Source of the DNA: Aradus depressus
Lineage: Eukaryota > Arthropoda > Insecta > Hemiptera > Aradidae
DNA length: 64,000 bases
Direction of reading: 5' to 3'
Assembly (NCBI GenBank): GCA_963662175.1
Contig: OY759214.1
Span: 13,950,001-14,014,000, forward strand
Part shown: positions 45,210 to 60,100 of the stretch, piece by piece
Numbering within the stretch: the first letter of the stretch is position 1
Layout of the letters: every line of letters starts with the position of its first letter
Notes under the pieces: generated by a model
The model's database searches: none
What the model was told of the DNA's origin: nothing
Seen by the model: the letters and a program-made list of their open reading frames with translations, nothing else
Translations under genes and position numbers: made by a program

Positions 45210-48200
45210 GTGCTCAAGGCTATTTTCAACCTAAGTGAAATTTCACCTAACCAGGTTTATTTACATAACATACGTCTCATTATCGAGTACCTCACATTCG
45301 AAAAAGCCCTGGATCATCGCTTAAAGTCCCATCCGAAGGACGACGTGCTCAAAGTGTTTTTTAACTTCCCGATTGAAACATCTGACCTAAGTGCCTCAGC
45401 TAGATTTCTAAGTGGCGATCCTGAGCTCGGTAGACTCCATTCTTCAAATTTCTCGCTTTTTAACGGTTTATAGATTTAATATTTGTTAAAACTGATAGAG
45501 AACGACCGGATTATCTGAATCCTACACAAAAATCAAAATAAAAATGTTTTTCAAAAAATTTGCGCTATTTAACGGTTTATAGGCTTAATAATTGTTAAAA
45601 CTGATACGAGAGATTCAGATTTATCCGGAAAGTCCCATCCGAAGGACGACGTGCTCAAGGCTATTTTCAACCTAAGTGATATTTCACCTACCCAGGTTTA
45701 TTTACATAACATACGTCTCATTATCGAGTACCTCACATTCGAAAAAGCCCTGGATCATCGCTTAAAGTCCCATCCGAAGGACGACGTGCTCAAAGTGTTT
45801 TTTAACTTCCCGATTGAAACATCTGACCTAAGTGCCTCAACTAGATTTCTAAGTGGCGATCCTGAGCTCGGTAGACTCCATTCTTGAAATTTCTCGCTTT
45901 TTAACGGTTTATAGATTTAATATTTGTTAAAACTGATAGAGAACGACCGGATTATCTGAATCCTACACAAAAATCAAAATAAAAATGTTTTTCAAAAAAT
46001 TCACGCTATTTAACGGTTTATAGGCTTAATAATTGTTAAAACTGATACGACAGATTCAGATTTATCCGGAAAGTCCCATCCGAAGGACGACGTGCTCAAG
46101 GCTATTGTCAACCTAAGTGAAATTTCACCTACCCAGGTTTATTTACATAACATACGTCTCATTATCGAGTACCTCACATTCGAAAAAGTCCTGGAACATC
46201 GCTTAATGTCCCATCCGAAGGACGAAGTGCTCAAAGTTATTTTTAACTTCCCGATTAAAACATCTGACCTAAGTGCCTCAGCTAGATTTCTAAGTGGCGA
46301 TCCTGAGCTCGGTAGACTCCATTCTTCAAATTTCTTGCTTTTTAACGGTTTATAGATTTAATATTTGTTAAAACTGATAGAGAACGACCGGATTATCTGA
46401 ATCCTATACAAAAATCAAAATAAAAATGTTTTTCAAAAAATTTGCGCTATTTAACGGTTTATAGGCTTAATAATTGTTAAAACTGATACGAGAGATTCAG
46501 ATTTATCCGGAAAGTCCCATCCGAAGGACGACGTGCTCAAGGCTATTTTCAACCTAAGTGATATTTCACCTACCCAGGTTTATTTACATAACATACGTCT
46601 CATTATCGAGTACCTCACATTCGAAAAAGCCCTGGATCATCGCTTAAAGTCCCATCCGAAGGACGACGTGCTCAAAGTGTTTTTTAACTTCCCGATTGAA
46701 ACATCTGACCTAAGTGCCTCAACTAGATTTCTAAGTGGCGATCCTGAGCTCGGTAGACTCCATTCTTGAAATTTCTCGCTTTTTAACGGTTTATAGATTT
46801 AATATTTGTTAAAACTGATAGAGAACGACCGGATTATCTGAATCCTACACAAAAATCAAAATAAAAATGTTTTTCAAAAAATTTGCGCTATTTAACGGTT
46901 TATAGGCTTAATAATTGTTAAAACTGATACGACAGATTCAGATTTATCCGGAAAGTCCCATCCGAAGGACGACGTGCTCAAGGCTATTGTCAACCTAAGT
47001 GAAATTTCACCTACCCAGGTTTATTTACATAACATACGTCTCATAATCGAGTACCTCACATTCGAAAAAGTCCTGGAACATCGCTTAAAGTCCCATCCGA
47101 AGGACGACGTGCTCAAAGTGTTTTTTAACTTCCCGATTGAAACATCTGACCTAAGTGCCTCAGCTAGATTTGTAAGTGGCGATCATGAGCTCGGTAGACT
47201 CCATTCTTCAAATTTCTCGCTTATTAACGGTTTATAGATTAAATATTTGTTAAAACTGATAGAGAACGACCGGATTATCTGAATCCTACACAAAAATCAA
47301 AATAAAAATGTTTTTCAAAAAATTTGCGCTATTTAACGGTTCATAGGCTTAATAATTGTTAAAACTGATACGAGAGATTCAGATTTATCCGGAAAGTCCC
47401 ATCCGAAGGACGACGTGCTCAAGGCTATTTTCAACCTAAGTGATATTTCACCTACCCAGGTTTATTTACATAACATACGTCTCATTATCGAGTACCTCAC
47501 ATTCGAAAAAGCCCTGGATCATCGCTTAAAGTCCCATCCGAAGGACGACGTGCTCAAAGTGTTTTTTAACTTCCCGATTGAAACATCTGACCTAAGTGCC
47601 TCAACTAGATTTCTAAGTGGCGATCCTGAGCTCGGTAGACTCCATTCTTGAAATTTCTCGCTTTTTAACGGTTTATAGATTTAATATTTGTTAAAACTGA
47701 TAGAGAACGACCGGATTATCTGAATCCTACACAAAAATCAAAATAAAAATGTTTTTCAAAAAATTCACGCTATTTAACGGTTTATAGGCTTAATAATTGT
47801 TAAAACTGATACGAGAGATTCAGATTTATCCGGAAAGTCCCATCCGAAGGACGACGTGCTCAAGGCTTTCAACCTAAGTGGAAATTGACCTACCCAGGTT
47901 TATTTACATAACATACGTCTCATTATCGAGTACCTCACATTCGAAAAAGCCCTGGATCATCGCTTAATGTCCCATCCGAAGGACGAAGTGCTCAAAGTTA
48001 TTTTTAACTTCCCGATTAAAACATCTGACCTAAGTGCCTCAGCTAGATTTCTAAGTGGCGATCCTGAGCTCGGTAGACTCCATTCTTCAAATTTCTTGCT
48101 TTTTAACGGTTTATAGATTTAATATTTGTTAAAACTGATAGAGAACGACCGGATTATCTGAATCCTACACAAAAATCAAAATAAAAATGTTTTTCAAAAA

Positions 48201-51200
48201 ATTCACGCTATTTAACGGTTTATAGGCTCAATAATTGTTAAAACTGATACGACAGAATCAGATATATCCGAAAAGTCCCATCCGACGGACGACGTGCTCA
48301 AGGCTATTTTCAACCTAAGTGAAATTTCACCTAACCAGGTTTATTTACATAACATACGTCTCATTATCGAGTACCTCACATTCGAAAAAGCCCTGGATCA
48401 TCGCTTAAAGTCCCATCCGAAGGACGACGTGCTCAAAGTGTTTTTTAACTTCCCGATTGAAACATCTGACCTAAGTGCCTCAACTAGATTTCTAAGTGGC
48501 GATCCTGAGCTCGGTAGACTCCATTCTTGAAATTTCTCGCTTTTTAACGGTTTATAGATTTAATATTTGTTAAAACTGATAGAGAACGACCGGATTATCT
48601 GAATCCTACACAAAAATCAAAATAAAAATGTTTTTCAAAAAAATTGCGCTATTTAACGGTTTATAGGCTTAATAATTGTTAAAACTGATACGAGAGATTC
48701 AGATTTATCCGGAAAGTCCCATCCGAAGGACGACGTGCTCAAGGCTATTTTCAACCTAAGTGATATTTCACCTACCCAGGTTTATTTACATAACATACGT
48801 CTCATTATCGAGTACCTCACATTCGAAAAAGCCCTGGATCATCGCTTAAAGTCCCATCCGAAGGACGACGTGCTCAAAGTGTTTTTTAACTTCCCGATTG
48901 AAACATCTGACCTAAGTGCCTCAACTAGATTTCTAAGTGGCGATCCTGAGCTCGGTAGACTCCATTCTTGAAATTTCTCGCTTTTTAACGGTTTATAGAT
49001 TTAATATTTGTTAAAACTGATAGAGAACGACCGGATTATCTGAATCCTACACAAAAATCAAAATAAAAATGTTTTTCAAAAAATTCACGCTATTTAACGG
49101 TTTATAGGCTCAATAATTGTTAAAACTGATACGACAGAATCAGATATATCCGAAAAGTCCCATCCGACGGACGACGTGCTCAAGGCTATTTTCAACCTAA
49201 GTGAAATTTCACCTAACCAGGTTTATTTACATAACATACGTCTCATTATCGAGTACCTCACATTCGAAAAAGCCCTGGATCATCGCTTAAAGTCCCATCC
49301 GAAGGACGACGTGCTCAAAGTGTTTTTTAACTTCCCGATTGAAACATCTGACCTAAGTGCCTCAGCTAGATTTCTAAGTGGCGATCCTGAGCTCGGTAGA
49401 CTCCATTCTTGAAATTTCTCGCTTTTTAACGGTTTATAGATTTAATATTTGTTAAAACTGATAGAGAACGACCGGATTATCTGAATCCTACACAAAAATC
49501 AAAATAAAAATGTTTTTCAAAAAATTCACGCTATTTAACGGTTTATAGGCTTAATAATTGTTAAAACTGATACGACAGATTCAGATTTATCCGGAAAGTC
49601 CCATCCGAAGGACGACGTGCTCAAGGCTATTGTCAACCTAAGTGAAATTTCACCTACCCAGGTTTATTTACATAACATACGTCTCATTATCGAGTACCTC
49701 ACATTCGAAAATGTCCTGGAACATCGCTTAATGTCCCATCCGAAGGACGAAGTGCTCAAAGTTATTTTTAACTTCCCGATTAAAACATCTGACCTAAGTG
49801 CCTCAGCTAGATTTCTAAGTGGCGATCCTGAGCTCGGTAGACTCCATTCTTCAAATTTCTTGCTTTTTAACGGTTTATAGATTTAATATTTGTTAAAACT
49901 GATAGAGAACGACCGGATTATCTGAATCCTACACAAAAATCAAAATAAAAATGTTTTTCAAAAAATTCACGCTATTTAACGGTTTATAGGCTCAATAATT
50001 GTTAAAACTGATACGACAGAATCAGATATATCCGAAAAGTCCCATCCGACGGACGACGTGCTCAAGGCTATTTTCAACCTAAGTGAAATTTCACCTAACC
50101 AGGTTTATTTACATAACATACGTCTCATTATCGAGTACCTCACATTCGAAAAAGCCCTGGATCATCGCTTAAAGTCCCATCCGAAGGACGACGTGCTCAA
50201 AGTGTTTTTTAACTTCCCGATTGAAACATCTGACCTAAGTGCCTCAGCTAGATTTCTAAGTGGCGATCCTGAGCTCGGTAGACTCCATTCTTCAAATTTC
50301 TCGTTTTTTACGGTTTATAGATTTAATATTTGTTAAAACTGATAGAGAACGACCGGATTATCTGAATCCTACACAAAAATCAAAATAAAAATGTTTTTCA
50401 AAAAAATTGCGCTATTTAACGGTTTATAGGCTTAATAATTGTTAAAACTGATACGAGAGATTCAGATTTATCCGGAAAGTCCCATCCGAAGGACGACGTG
50501 CTCAAGGCTATTTTCAACCTAAGTGATATTTCACCTACCCAGGTTTATTTACATAACATACGTCTCATTATCGAGTACCTCACATTCGAAAAAGCCCTGG
50601 ATCATCGCTTAAAGTCCCATCCGAAGGACGACGTGCTCAAAGTGTTTTTTAACTTCCCGATTGAAACATCTGACCTAAGTGCCTCAACTAGATTTCTAAG
50701 TGGCGATCCTGAGCTCGGTAGACTCCATTCTTGAAATTTCTCGCTTTTTAACGGTTTATAGATTTAATATTTGTTAAAACTGATAGAGAACGACCGGATT
50801 ATCTGAATCCTACACAAATATCAAAATAAAAATGTTTTTCAAAAAATTTGCGCTATTTAACGGTTTATAGGCTTAATAATTGTGAAAACTGATACGACAG
50901 ATTCAGATTTATCCGGAAAGTCCCATCCGAAGGACGACGTGCTCAAGGCTATTGTCAACCTAAGTGAAATTTCACCTACCCAGGTTTATTTACATAACAT
51001 ACGTCTCATTATCGAGTACCTCACATTCGAAAAAGTCCTGGAACATCGCTTAAAGTCCCATCCGAAGGACGACGTGCTCATAGTTATTTTTCACTTCCCG
51101 ATTAAAACATCTGACCTAAGTGCCTCAGCTAGATTTGTAAGTGGCGATCATGAGCTCGGTAGACTCCATTCTTCAAATTTCTCGCTTATTAACGGTTTAT

Positions 51201-53578
51201 AGATTAAATATTTGTTAAAACTGATAGAGAACGACCGGATTATCTGAACCCCACACAAAAATCAAAATGAAAACGTTTTTCATAAAATTCGCGCTATTTA
51301 ACGGTTTATAGGTTTAATAATTGATAAAACTGACACTACAGATTCAGATATATCCGGAAAGTCCCATCCGAAGGACGACGTGCTCAAGGCTTTCAACCTA
51401 AGTGGAAATTGACCTACCCAGGTTTATTTACATAACATACGTCTCATTATCGAGTACCTCACATTCGAAAAAGCCCTGGATCATCGCTTAATGTCCCATC
51501 CGAAGGACGAAGTGCTCAAAGTTATTTTTAACTTCCCGATTAAAACATCTGACCTAAGTGCCTCAGCTAGATTTCTAAGTGGCGATCCTGAGCTCGGTAG
51601 ACTCCATTCTTCAAATTTCTTGCTTTTTAACGGTTTATAGATTTAATATTTGTTAAAACTGATAGAGAACGACCGGATTATCTGAATCCTACACAAAAAT
51701 CAAAATAAAAATGTTTTTCAAAAAATTTGCGCTATTTAACGGTTTATAGGCTCAATAATTGTTAAAACTGATACGACAGAATCAGATATATCCGAAAAGT
51801 CCCATCCGACGGACGACGTGCTCAAGGCTATTTTCAACCTAAGTGAAATTTCACCTAACCAGGTTTATTTACATAACATACGTCTCATTATCGAGTGCCT
51901 CACATTCGAAAAAGCCCTGGATCATCGCTTAAAGTCCCATCCGAAGGACGACGTGCTCAAAGTGTTTTTTAACTTCCCGATTGAAACATCTGACCTAAGT
52001 GCCTCAGCTAGATTTCTAAGTGGCGATCCTGAGCTCGGTAGACTCCATTCTTGAAATTTCTCGCTTTTTAACGGTTTATAGATTTAATATTTGTTAAAAC
52101 TGATAGAGAACGACCGGATTATCTGAATCCTACACAAAAATCAAAATAAAAATGTTTTTCAAAAAATTTGCGCTATTTAACGGTTTATAGGCTTAATAAT
52201 TGTTAAAACTGATACGAGAGATTCAGATTTATCCGGAAAGTCCCATCCGAAGGACGACGTGCTCAAGGCTATTTTCAACCTAAGTGATATTTCACCTACC
52301 CAGGTTTATTTACATAACATACGTCTCATTATCGAGTACCTCACATTCGAAAAAGCCCTGGATCATCGCTTAAAGTCCCATCCGAAGGACGACGTGCTCA
52401 AAGTGTTTTTTAACTTCCCGATTGAAACATCTGACCTAAGTGCCTCAACTAGATTTCTAAGTGGCGATCCTGAGCTCGGTAGACTCCATTCTTGAAATTT
52501 CTCGCTTTTTAACGGTTTATAGATTTAATATTTGTTAAAACTGATAGAGAACGACCGGATTATCTGAATCCTACACAAAAATCAAAATAAAAATGTTTTT
52601 CAAAAAATTCACGCTATTTAACGGTTTATAGGCTTAATAATTGTTAAAACTGATACGAGAGATTCAGATTTATCCGGAAAGTCCCATCCGAAGGACGACG
52701 TGCTCAAGGCTTTCAACCTAAGTGGAAATTGACCTACCCAGGTTTATTTACATAACATACGTCTCATTATCGAGTACCTCACATTCGAAAAAGCCCTGGA
52801 TCATCGCTTAATGTCCCATCCGAAGGACGAAGTGCTCAAAGTTATTTTTAACTTCCCGATTAAAACATCTGACCTAAGTGCCTCAGCTAGATTTCTAAGT
52901 GGCGATCCTGAGCTCGGTAGACTCCATTCTTCAAATTTCTTGCTTTTTAACGGTTTATAGATTTAATATTTGTTAAAACTGATAGAGAACGACCGGATTA
53001 TCTGAATCCTACACAAAAATCAAAATAAAAATGTTTTTCAAAAAATTCACGCTATTTAACGGTTTATAGGCTCAATAATTGTTAAAACTGATACGACAGA
53101 ATCAGATATATCCGAAAAGTCCCATCCGACGGACGACGTGCTCAAGGCTATTTTCAACCTAAGTGAAATTTCACCTAACCAGGTTTATTTACATAACATA
53201 CGTCTCATTATCGAGTACCTCACATTCGAAAAAGCCCTGGATCATCGCTTAAAGTCCCATCCGAAGGACGACGTGCTCAAAGTGTTTTTTAACTTCCCGA
53301 TTGAAACATCTGACCTAAGTGCCTCAGCTAGATTTCTAAGTGGCGATCCTGAGCTCGGTAGACTCCATTCTTCAAATTTCTCGCTTTTTAACGGTTTATA
53401 GATTTAATATTTGTTAAAACTGATAGAGAACGACCGGATTATCTGAATCCTACACAAAAATCAAAATAAAAATGTTTTTCAAAACATTTGCGCTATTTAA
53501 CGGTTTATAGGCTTAATAATTGTTAAAACTGATACGAGAGATTCAGATTTATCCGGAAAGTCCCATCCGAAGGACGAC

Positions 53579-56500
53579 GTGCTCAAGGCTATTTTCAACC
53601 TAAGTGATATTTCACCTACCCAGGTTTATTTACATAACATACGTCTCATTATCGAGTACCTCACATTCGAAAAAGCCCTGGATCATCGCTTAAAGTCCCA
53701 TCCGAAGGACGACGTGCTCAAAGTGTTTTTTAACTTCCCGATTGAAACATCTGACCTAAGTGCCTCAACTAGATTTCTAAGTGGCGATCCTGAGCTCGGT
53801 AGACTCCATTCTTGAAATTTCTCGCTTTTTAACGGTTTATAGATTTAATATTTGTTAAAACTGATAGAGAACGACCGGATTATCTGAATCCTACACAAAA
53901 ATCAAAATAAAAATGTTTTTCAAAAAATTTGCGCTATTTAACGGTTTATAGGCTTAATAATTGTTAAAACTGATACGACAGATTCAGATTTATCCGGAAA
54001 GTCCCATCCGAAGGACGACGTGCTCAAGGCTACTGTCAACCTAAGTGAAATTTCACCTACCCAGGTTTATTTACATAACATACGTCTCATTATCGAGTAC
54101 CTCACATTCGAAAAAGCCCTGGATCATCGCTTAAAGTCCCATCCGAAGGACGACGTGCTCAAAGTGTTTTTTAACTTCCCGATTGAAACATCTGACCTAA
54201 GTGCCTCAGCTAGATTTCTAAGTGGCGATCCTGAGCTCGGTAGACTCCATTCTTCAAATTTCTCGCTTTTTAACGGTTTATAGATTTAATATTTGTTAAA
54301 ACTGATAGAGAACGACCGGATTATCTGAATCCTACACAAATATCAAAATAAAAATGTTTTTCAAAAAATTTGCGCTATTTAACGGTTTATAGGCTTAATA
54401 ATTGTTAAAACTGATACGAGAGATTCAGATTTATCCGGAAAGTCCCATCCGAAGGACGACGTGCTCAAGGCTTTCAACCTAAGTGGAAATTGACCTACCC
54501 AGGTTTATTTACATAACATACGTCTCATTATCGAGTACCTCACATTCGAAAAAGCCCTGGATCATCGCTTAATGTCCCATCCGAAGGACGAAGTGCTCAA
54601 AGTTATTTTTAACTTCCCGATTAAAACATCTGACCTAAGTGCCTCAGCTAGATTTCTAAGTGGCGATCCTGAGCTCGGTAGACTCCATTCTTCAAATTTC
54701 TTGCTTTTTAACGGTTTATAGATTTAATATTTGTTAAAACTGATAGAGAACGACCGGATTATCTGAATCCTACACAAAAATCAAAATAAAAATGTTTTTC
54801 AAAAAATTCACGCTATTTAACGGTTTATAGGCTCAATAATTGTTAAAACTGATACGACAGAATCAGATATATCCGAAAAGTCCCATCCGACGGACGACGT
54901 GCTCAAGGCTATTTTCAACCTAAGTGAAATTTCACCTAACCAGGTTTATTTACATAACATACGTCTCATTATCGAGTACCTCACATTCGAAAAAGCCCTG
55001 GATCATCGCTTAAAGTCCCATCCGAAGGACGACGTGCTCAAAGTGTTTTTTAACTTCCCGATTGAAACATCTGACCTAAGTGCCTCAACTAGATTTCTAA
55101 GTGGCGATCCTGAGCTCGGTAGACTCCATTCTTGAAATTTCTCGCTTTTTAACGGTTTATAGATTTAATATTTGTTAAAACTGATAGAGAACGACCGGAT
55201 TATCTGAATCCTACACAAAAATCAAAATAAAAATGTTTTTCAAAAAATTTGCGCTATTTAACGGTTTATAGGCTTAATAATTGTTAAAACTGATACGACA
55301 GATTCAGATTTATCCGGAAAGTCCCATCCGAAGGACGACGTGCTCAAGGCTACTGTCAACCTAAGTGAAATTTCACCTACCCAGGTTTATTTACATAACA
55401 TACGTCTCATTATCGAGTACCTCACATTCGAAAAAGCCCTGGATCATCGCTTAAAGTCCCATCCGAAGGACGACGTGCTCAAAGTGTTTTTTAACTTCCC
55501 GATTGAAACATCTGACCTAAGTGCCTCAGCTAGATTTCTAAGTGGCGATCCTGAGCTCGGTAGACTCCATTCTTCAAATTTCTCGCTTTTTAACGGTTTA
55601 TAGATTTAATATTTGTTAAAACTGATAGAGAACGACCGGATTATCTGAATCCTACACAAATATCAAAATAAAAATGTTTTTCAAAAAATTTGCGCTATTT
55701 AACGGTTTATAGGCTCAATAATTGTTAAAACTGATACGAGAGATTCAGATTTATCCGGAAAGTCCCATCCGAAGGACGACGTGCTCAAGGCTTTCAACCT
55801 AAGTGGAAATTGACCTACCCAGGTTTATTTACATAACATACGTCTCATTATCGAGTACCTCACATTCGAAAAAGCCCTGGATCATCGCTTAATGTCCCAT
55901 CCGAAGGACGAAGTGCTCAAAGTTATTTTTAACTTCCCGATTAAAACATCTGACCTAAGTGCCTCAGCTAGATTTCTAAGTGGCGATCCTGAGCTCGGTA
56001 GACTCCATTCTTCAAATTTCTTGCTTTTTAACGGTTTATAGATTTAATATTTGTTAAAACTGATAGAGAACGACCGGATTATCTGAATCCTACACAAAAA
56101 TCAAAATAAAAATGTTTTTCAAAAAATTCACGCTATTTAACGGTTTATAGGCTCAATAATTGTTAAAACTGATACGACAGAATCAGATATATCCGAAAAG
56201 TCCCATCCGACGGACGACGTGCTCAAGGCTATTTTCAACCTAAGTGAAATTTCACCTAACCAGGTTTATTTACATAACATACGTCTCATTATCGAGTACC
56301 TCACATTCGAAAAAGCCCTGGATCATCGCTTAAAGTCCCATCCGAAGGACGACGTGCTCAAAGTGTTTTTTAACTTCCCGATTGAAACATCTGACCTAAG
56401 TGCCTCAGCTAGATTTCTAAGTGGCGATCCTGAGCTCGGTAGACTCCATTCTTCAAATTTCTCGCTTTTTAACGGTTTATAGATTTAATATTTGTTAAAA

Positions 56501-57100
56501 CTGATAGAGAACGACCGGATTATCTGAATCCTACACAAAAATCAAAATAAAAATGTTTTTCAAAAAATTTGCGCTATTTAACGGTTTATAGGCTTAATAT
56601 TTGTTAAAACTGATACGAGAGATTCAGATTTATCCGGAAAGTCCCATCCGAAGGACGACGTGCTCAAGGCTATTTTCAACCTAAGTGATATTTCACCTAC
56701 CCAGGTTTATTTACATAACATACGTCTCATTATCGAGTACCTCACATTCGAAAAAGCCCTGGATCATCGCTTAAAGTCCCATCCGAAGGACGACGTGCTC
56801 AAAGTGTTTTTTAACTTCCCGATTGAAACATCTGACCTAAGTGCCTCAACTAGATTTCTAAGTGGCGATCCTGAGCTCGGTAGACTCCATTCTTGAAATT
56901 TCTCGCTTTTTAACGGTTTATAGATTTAATATTTGTTAAAACTGATAGAGAACGACCGGATTATCTGAATCCTACACAAAAATCAAAATAAAAATGTTTT
57001 TCAAAACATTTGCGCTATTTAACGGTTTATAGGCTTAATAATTGTTAAAACTGATACGAGAGATTCAGATTTATCCGGAAAGTCCCATCCGAAGGACGAC
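53579..57100 (+). repeat. Higher-order repeat: 3-mer, 1320 bp
   Basis: The AAGGCTACTGTCAACC variant is at 54020 and 55340; the following 438-bp monomer is at 54461 and 55781; the next is at 54899 and 56219. Spacing is 1320 bp (441+441+438). Confidence 0.75.
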
Positions 57101-60100
57101 GTGCTCAAGGCTATTTCCAACCTAAGTGGAAATTGACCTACCCAGGTTTATTTACATAACATACGTCTCATTATCGAGTACCTCACATTCGAAAAAGCCC
57201 TGGATCATCGCTTAAAGTCCCATCCGAAGGACGACGTGCTCAAAGTGTTTTTTAACTTCCCGATTGAAACATCTGACCTAAGTGCCTCAACTAGATTTCT
57301 AAGTGGCGATCCTGAGCTCGGTAGACTCCATTCTTGAAATTTCTCGCTTTTTAACGGTTTATAGATTTAATATTTGTTAAAACTGATAGAGAACGACCGG
57401 ATTATCTGAATCCTACACAAAAATCAAAATAAAAATGTTTTTCAAAAAATTCACGCTATTTAACGGTTTATAGGCTCAATAATTGTTAAAACTGATACGA
57501 CAGAATCAGATATATCCGAAAAGTCCCATCCGACGGACGACGTGCTCAAGGCTATTTTCAACCTAAGTGAAATTTCACCTAACCAGGTTTATTTACATAA
57601 CATACGTCTCATTATCGAGTACCTCACATTCGAAAAAGCCCTGGATCATCGCTTAAAGTCCCATCCGAAGGACGACGTGCTCAAAGTGTTTTTTAACTTC
57701 CCGATTGAAACATCTGACCTAAGTGCCTCAGCTAGATTTCTAAGTGGCGATCCTGAGCTCGGTAGACTCCATTCTTCAAATTTCTCGCTTTTTAACGGTT
57801 TATAGATTTAATATTTGTTAAAACTGATAGAGAACGACCGGATTATCTGAATCCTACACAAATATCAAAATAAAAATGTTTTTCAAAAAATTCACGCTAT
57901 TTAACGGTTTATAGGCTCAATAATTGTTAAAACTGATACGACAGAATCAGATATATCCGAAAAGTCCCATCCGACGGACGACGTGCTCAAGGCTATTTTC
58001 AACCTAAGTGAAATTTCACCTAACCAGGTTTATTTACATAACATACGTCTCATTATCGAGTACCTCACATTCGAAAAAGCCCTGGATCATCGCTTAAAGT
58101 CCCATCCGAAGGACGACGTGCTCAAAGTGTTTTTTAACTTCCCGATTGAAACATCTGACCTAAGTGCCTCAGCTAGATTTCTAAGTGGCGATCCTGAGCT
58201 CGGTAGACTCCATTCTTCAAATTTCTCGCTTTTTAACGGTTTATAGATTTAATATTTGTTAAAACTGATAGAGAACGACCGGATTATCTGAATCCTACAC
58301 AAATATCAAAATAAAAATGTTTTTCAAAAAATTTGCGCTATTTAACGGTTTATAGGCTTAATAATTGTTAAAACTGATACGAGAGATTCAGATTTATCCG
58401 GAAAGTCCCATCCGAAGGACGACGTGCTCAAGGCTATTTTCAACCTAAGTGATATTTCACCTACCCAGGTTTATTTACATAACATACGTCTCATTATCGA
58501 GTACCTCACATTCGAAAAAGCCCTGGATCATCGCTTAAAGTCCCATCCGAAGGACGACGTGCTCAAAGTGTTTTTTTACTTCCCGATTGAAACATCTGAC
58601 CTAAGTGCCTCAACTAGATTTCTAAGTGGCGATCCTGAGCTCGGTAGACTCCATTCTTGAAATTTCTCGCTTTTTAACGGTTTATAGATTTAATATTTGT
58701 TAAAACTGATAGAGAACGACCGGATTATCTGAATCCTACACAAAAATCAAAATAAAAATGTTTTTCAAAAAATTTGCGCTATTTAACGGTTTATAGGCTT
58801 AATAATTGTTAAAACTGATACGAGAGATTCAGATTTATCCGGAAAGTCCCATCCGAAGGACGACGTGCTCAAGGCTATTTTCAACCTAAGTGATATTTCA
58901 CCTACCCAGGTTTATTTACATAACATACGTCTCATTATCGAGTACCTCACATTCGAAAAAGCCCTGGATCATCGCTTAAAGTCCCATCCGAAGGACGACG
59001 TGCTCAAAGTGTTTTTTAACTTCCCGATTGAAACATCTGACCTAAGTGCCTCAACTAGATTTCTAAGTGGCGATCCTGAGCTCGGTAGACTCCATTCTTG
59101 AAATTTCTCGCTTTTTAACGGTTTATAGATTTAATATTTGTTAAAACTGATAGAGAACGACCGGATTATCTGAATCCTACACAAAAATCAAAATAAAAAT
59201 GTTTTTCAAAAAATTCACGCTATTTAACGGTTTATAGGCTCAATAATTGTTAAAACTGATACGACAGAATCAGATATATCCGAAAAGTCCCATCCGACGG
59301 ACGACGTGCTCAAGGCTATTTTCAACCTAAGTGAAATTTCACCTAACCAGGTTTATTTACATAACATACGTCTCATTATCGAGTACCTCACATTCGAAAA
59401 AGCCCTGGATCATCGCTTAAAGTCCCATCCGAAGGACGACGTGCTCAAAGTGTTTTTTAACTTCCCGATTGAAACATCTGACCTAAGTGCCTCAGCTAGA
59501 TTTCTAAGTGGCGATCCTGAGCTCGGTAGACTCCATTCTTCAAATTTCTCGCTTTTTAACGGTTTATAGATTTAATATTTGTTAAAACTGATAGAGAACG
59601 ACCGGATTATCTGAATCCTACACAAATATCAAAATAAAAATGTTTTTCAAAAAATTTGCGCTATTTAACGGTTTATAGGCTTAATAATTGTTAAAACTGA
59701 TACGAGAGATTCAGATTTATCCGGAAAGTCCCATCCGAAGGACGACGTGCTCAAGGCTATTGTCAACCTAAGTGAAATTTCACCTACCCAGGTTTATTTA
59801 CATAACATACGTCTCATTATCGAGTACCTCACATTCGAAAAAGTCCTGGAACATCGCTTAAAGTCCCATCCGAAGGACGACGTGCTCATAGTTATTTTTC
59901 ACTTCCCGATTAAAACATCTGACCTAAGTGCCTCAGCTAGATTTGTTAGTGGCGATCATGAGCTCGGTAGACTCCATTCTTCAAATTTCTCGCTTTTTAA
60001 CGGTTTATAGATTAAATATTTGTTAAAACTGATAGAGAACGACCGGATTATCTGAACCCCACACAAAAATCAAAATGAAAACGTTTTTCATAAAATTCGC

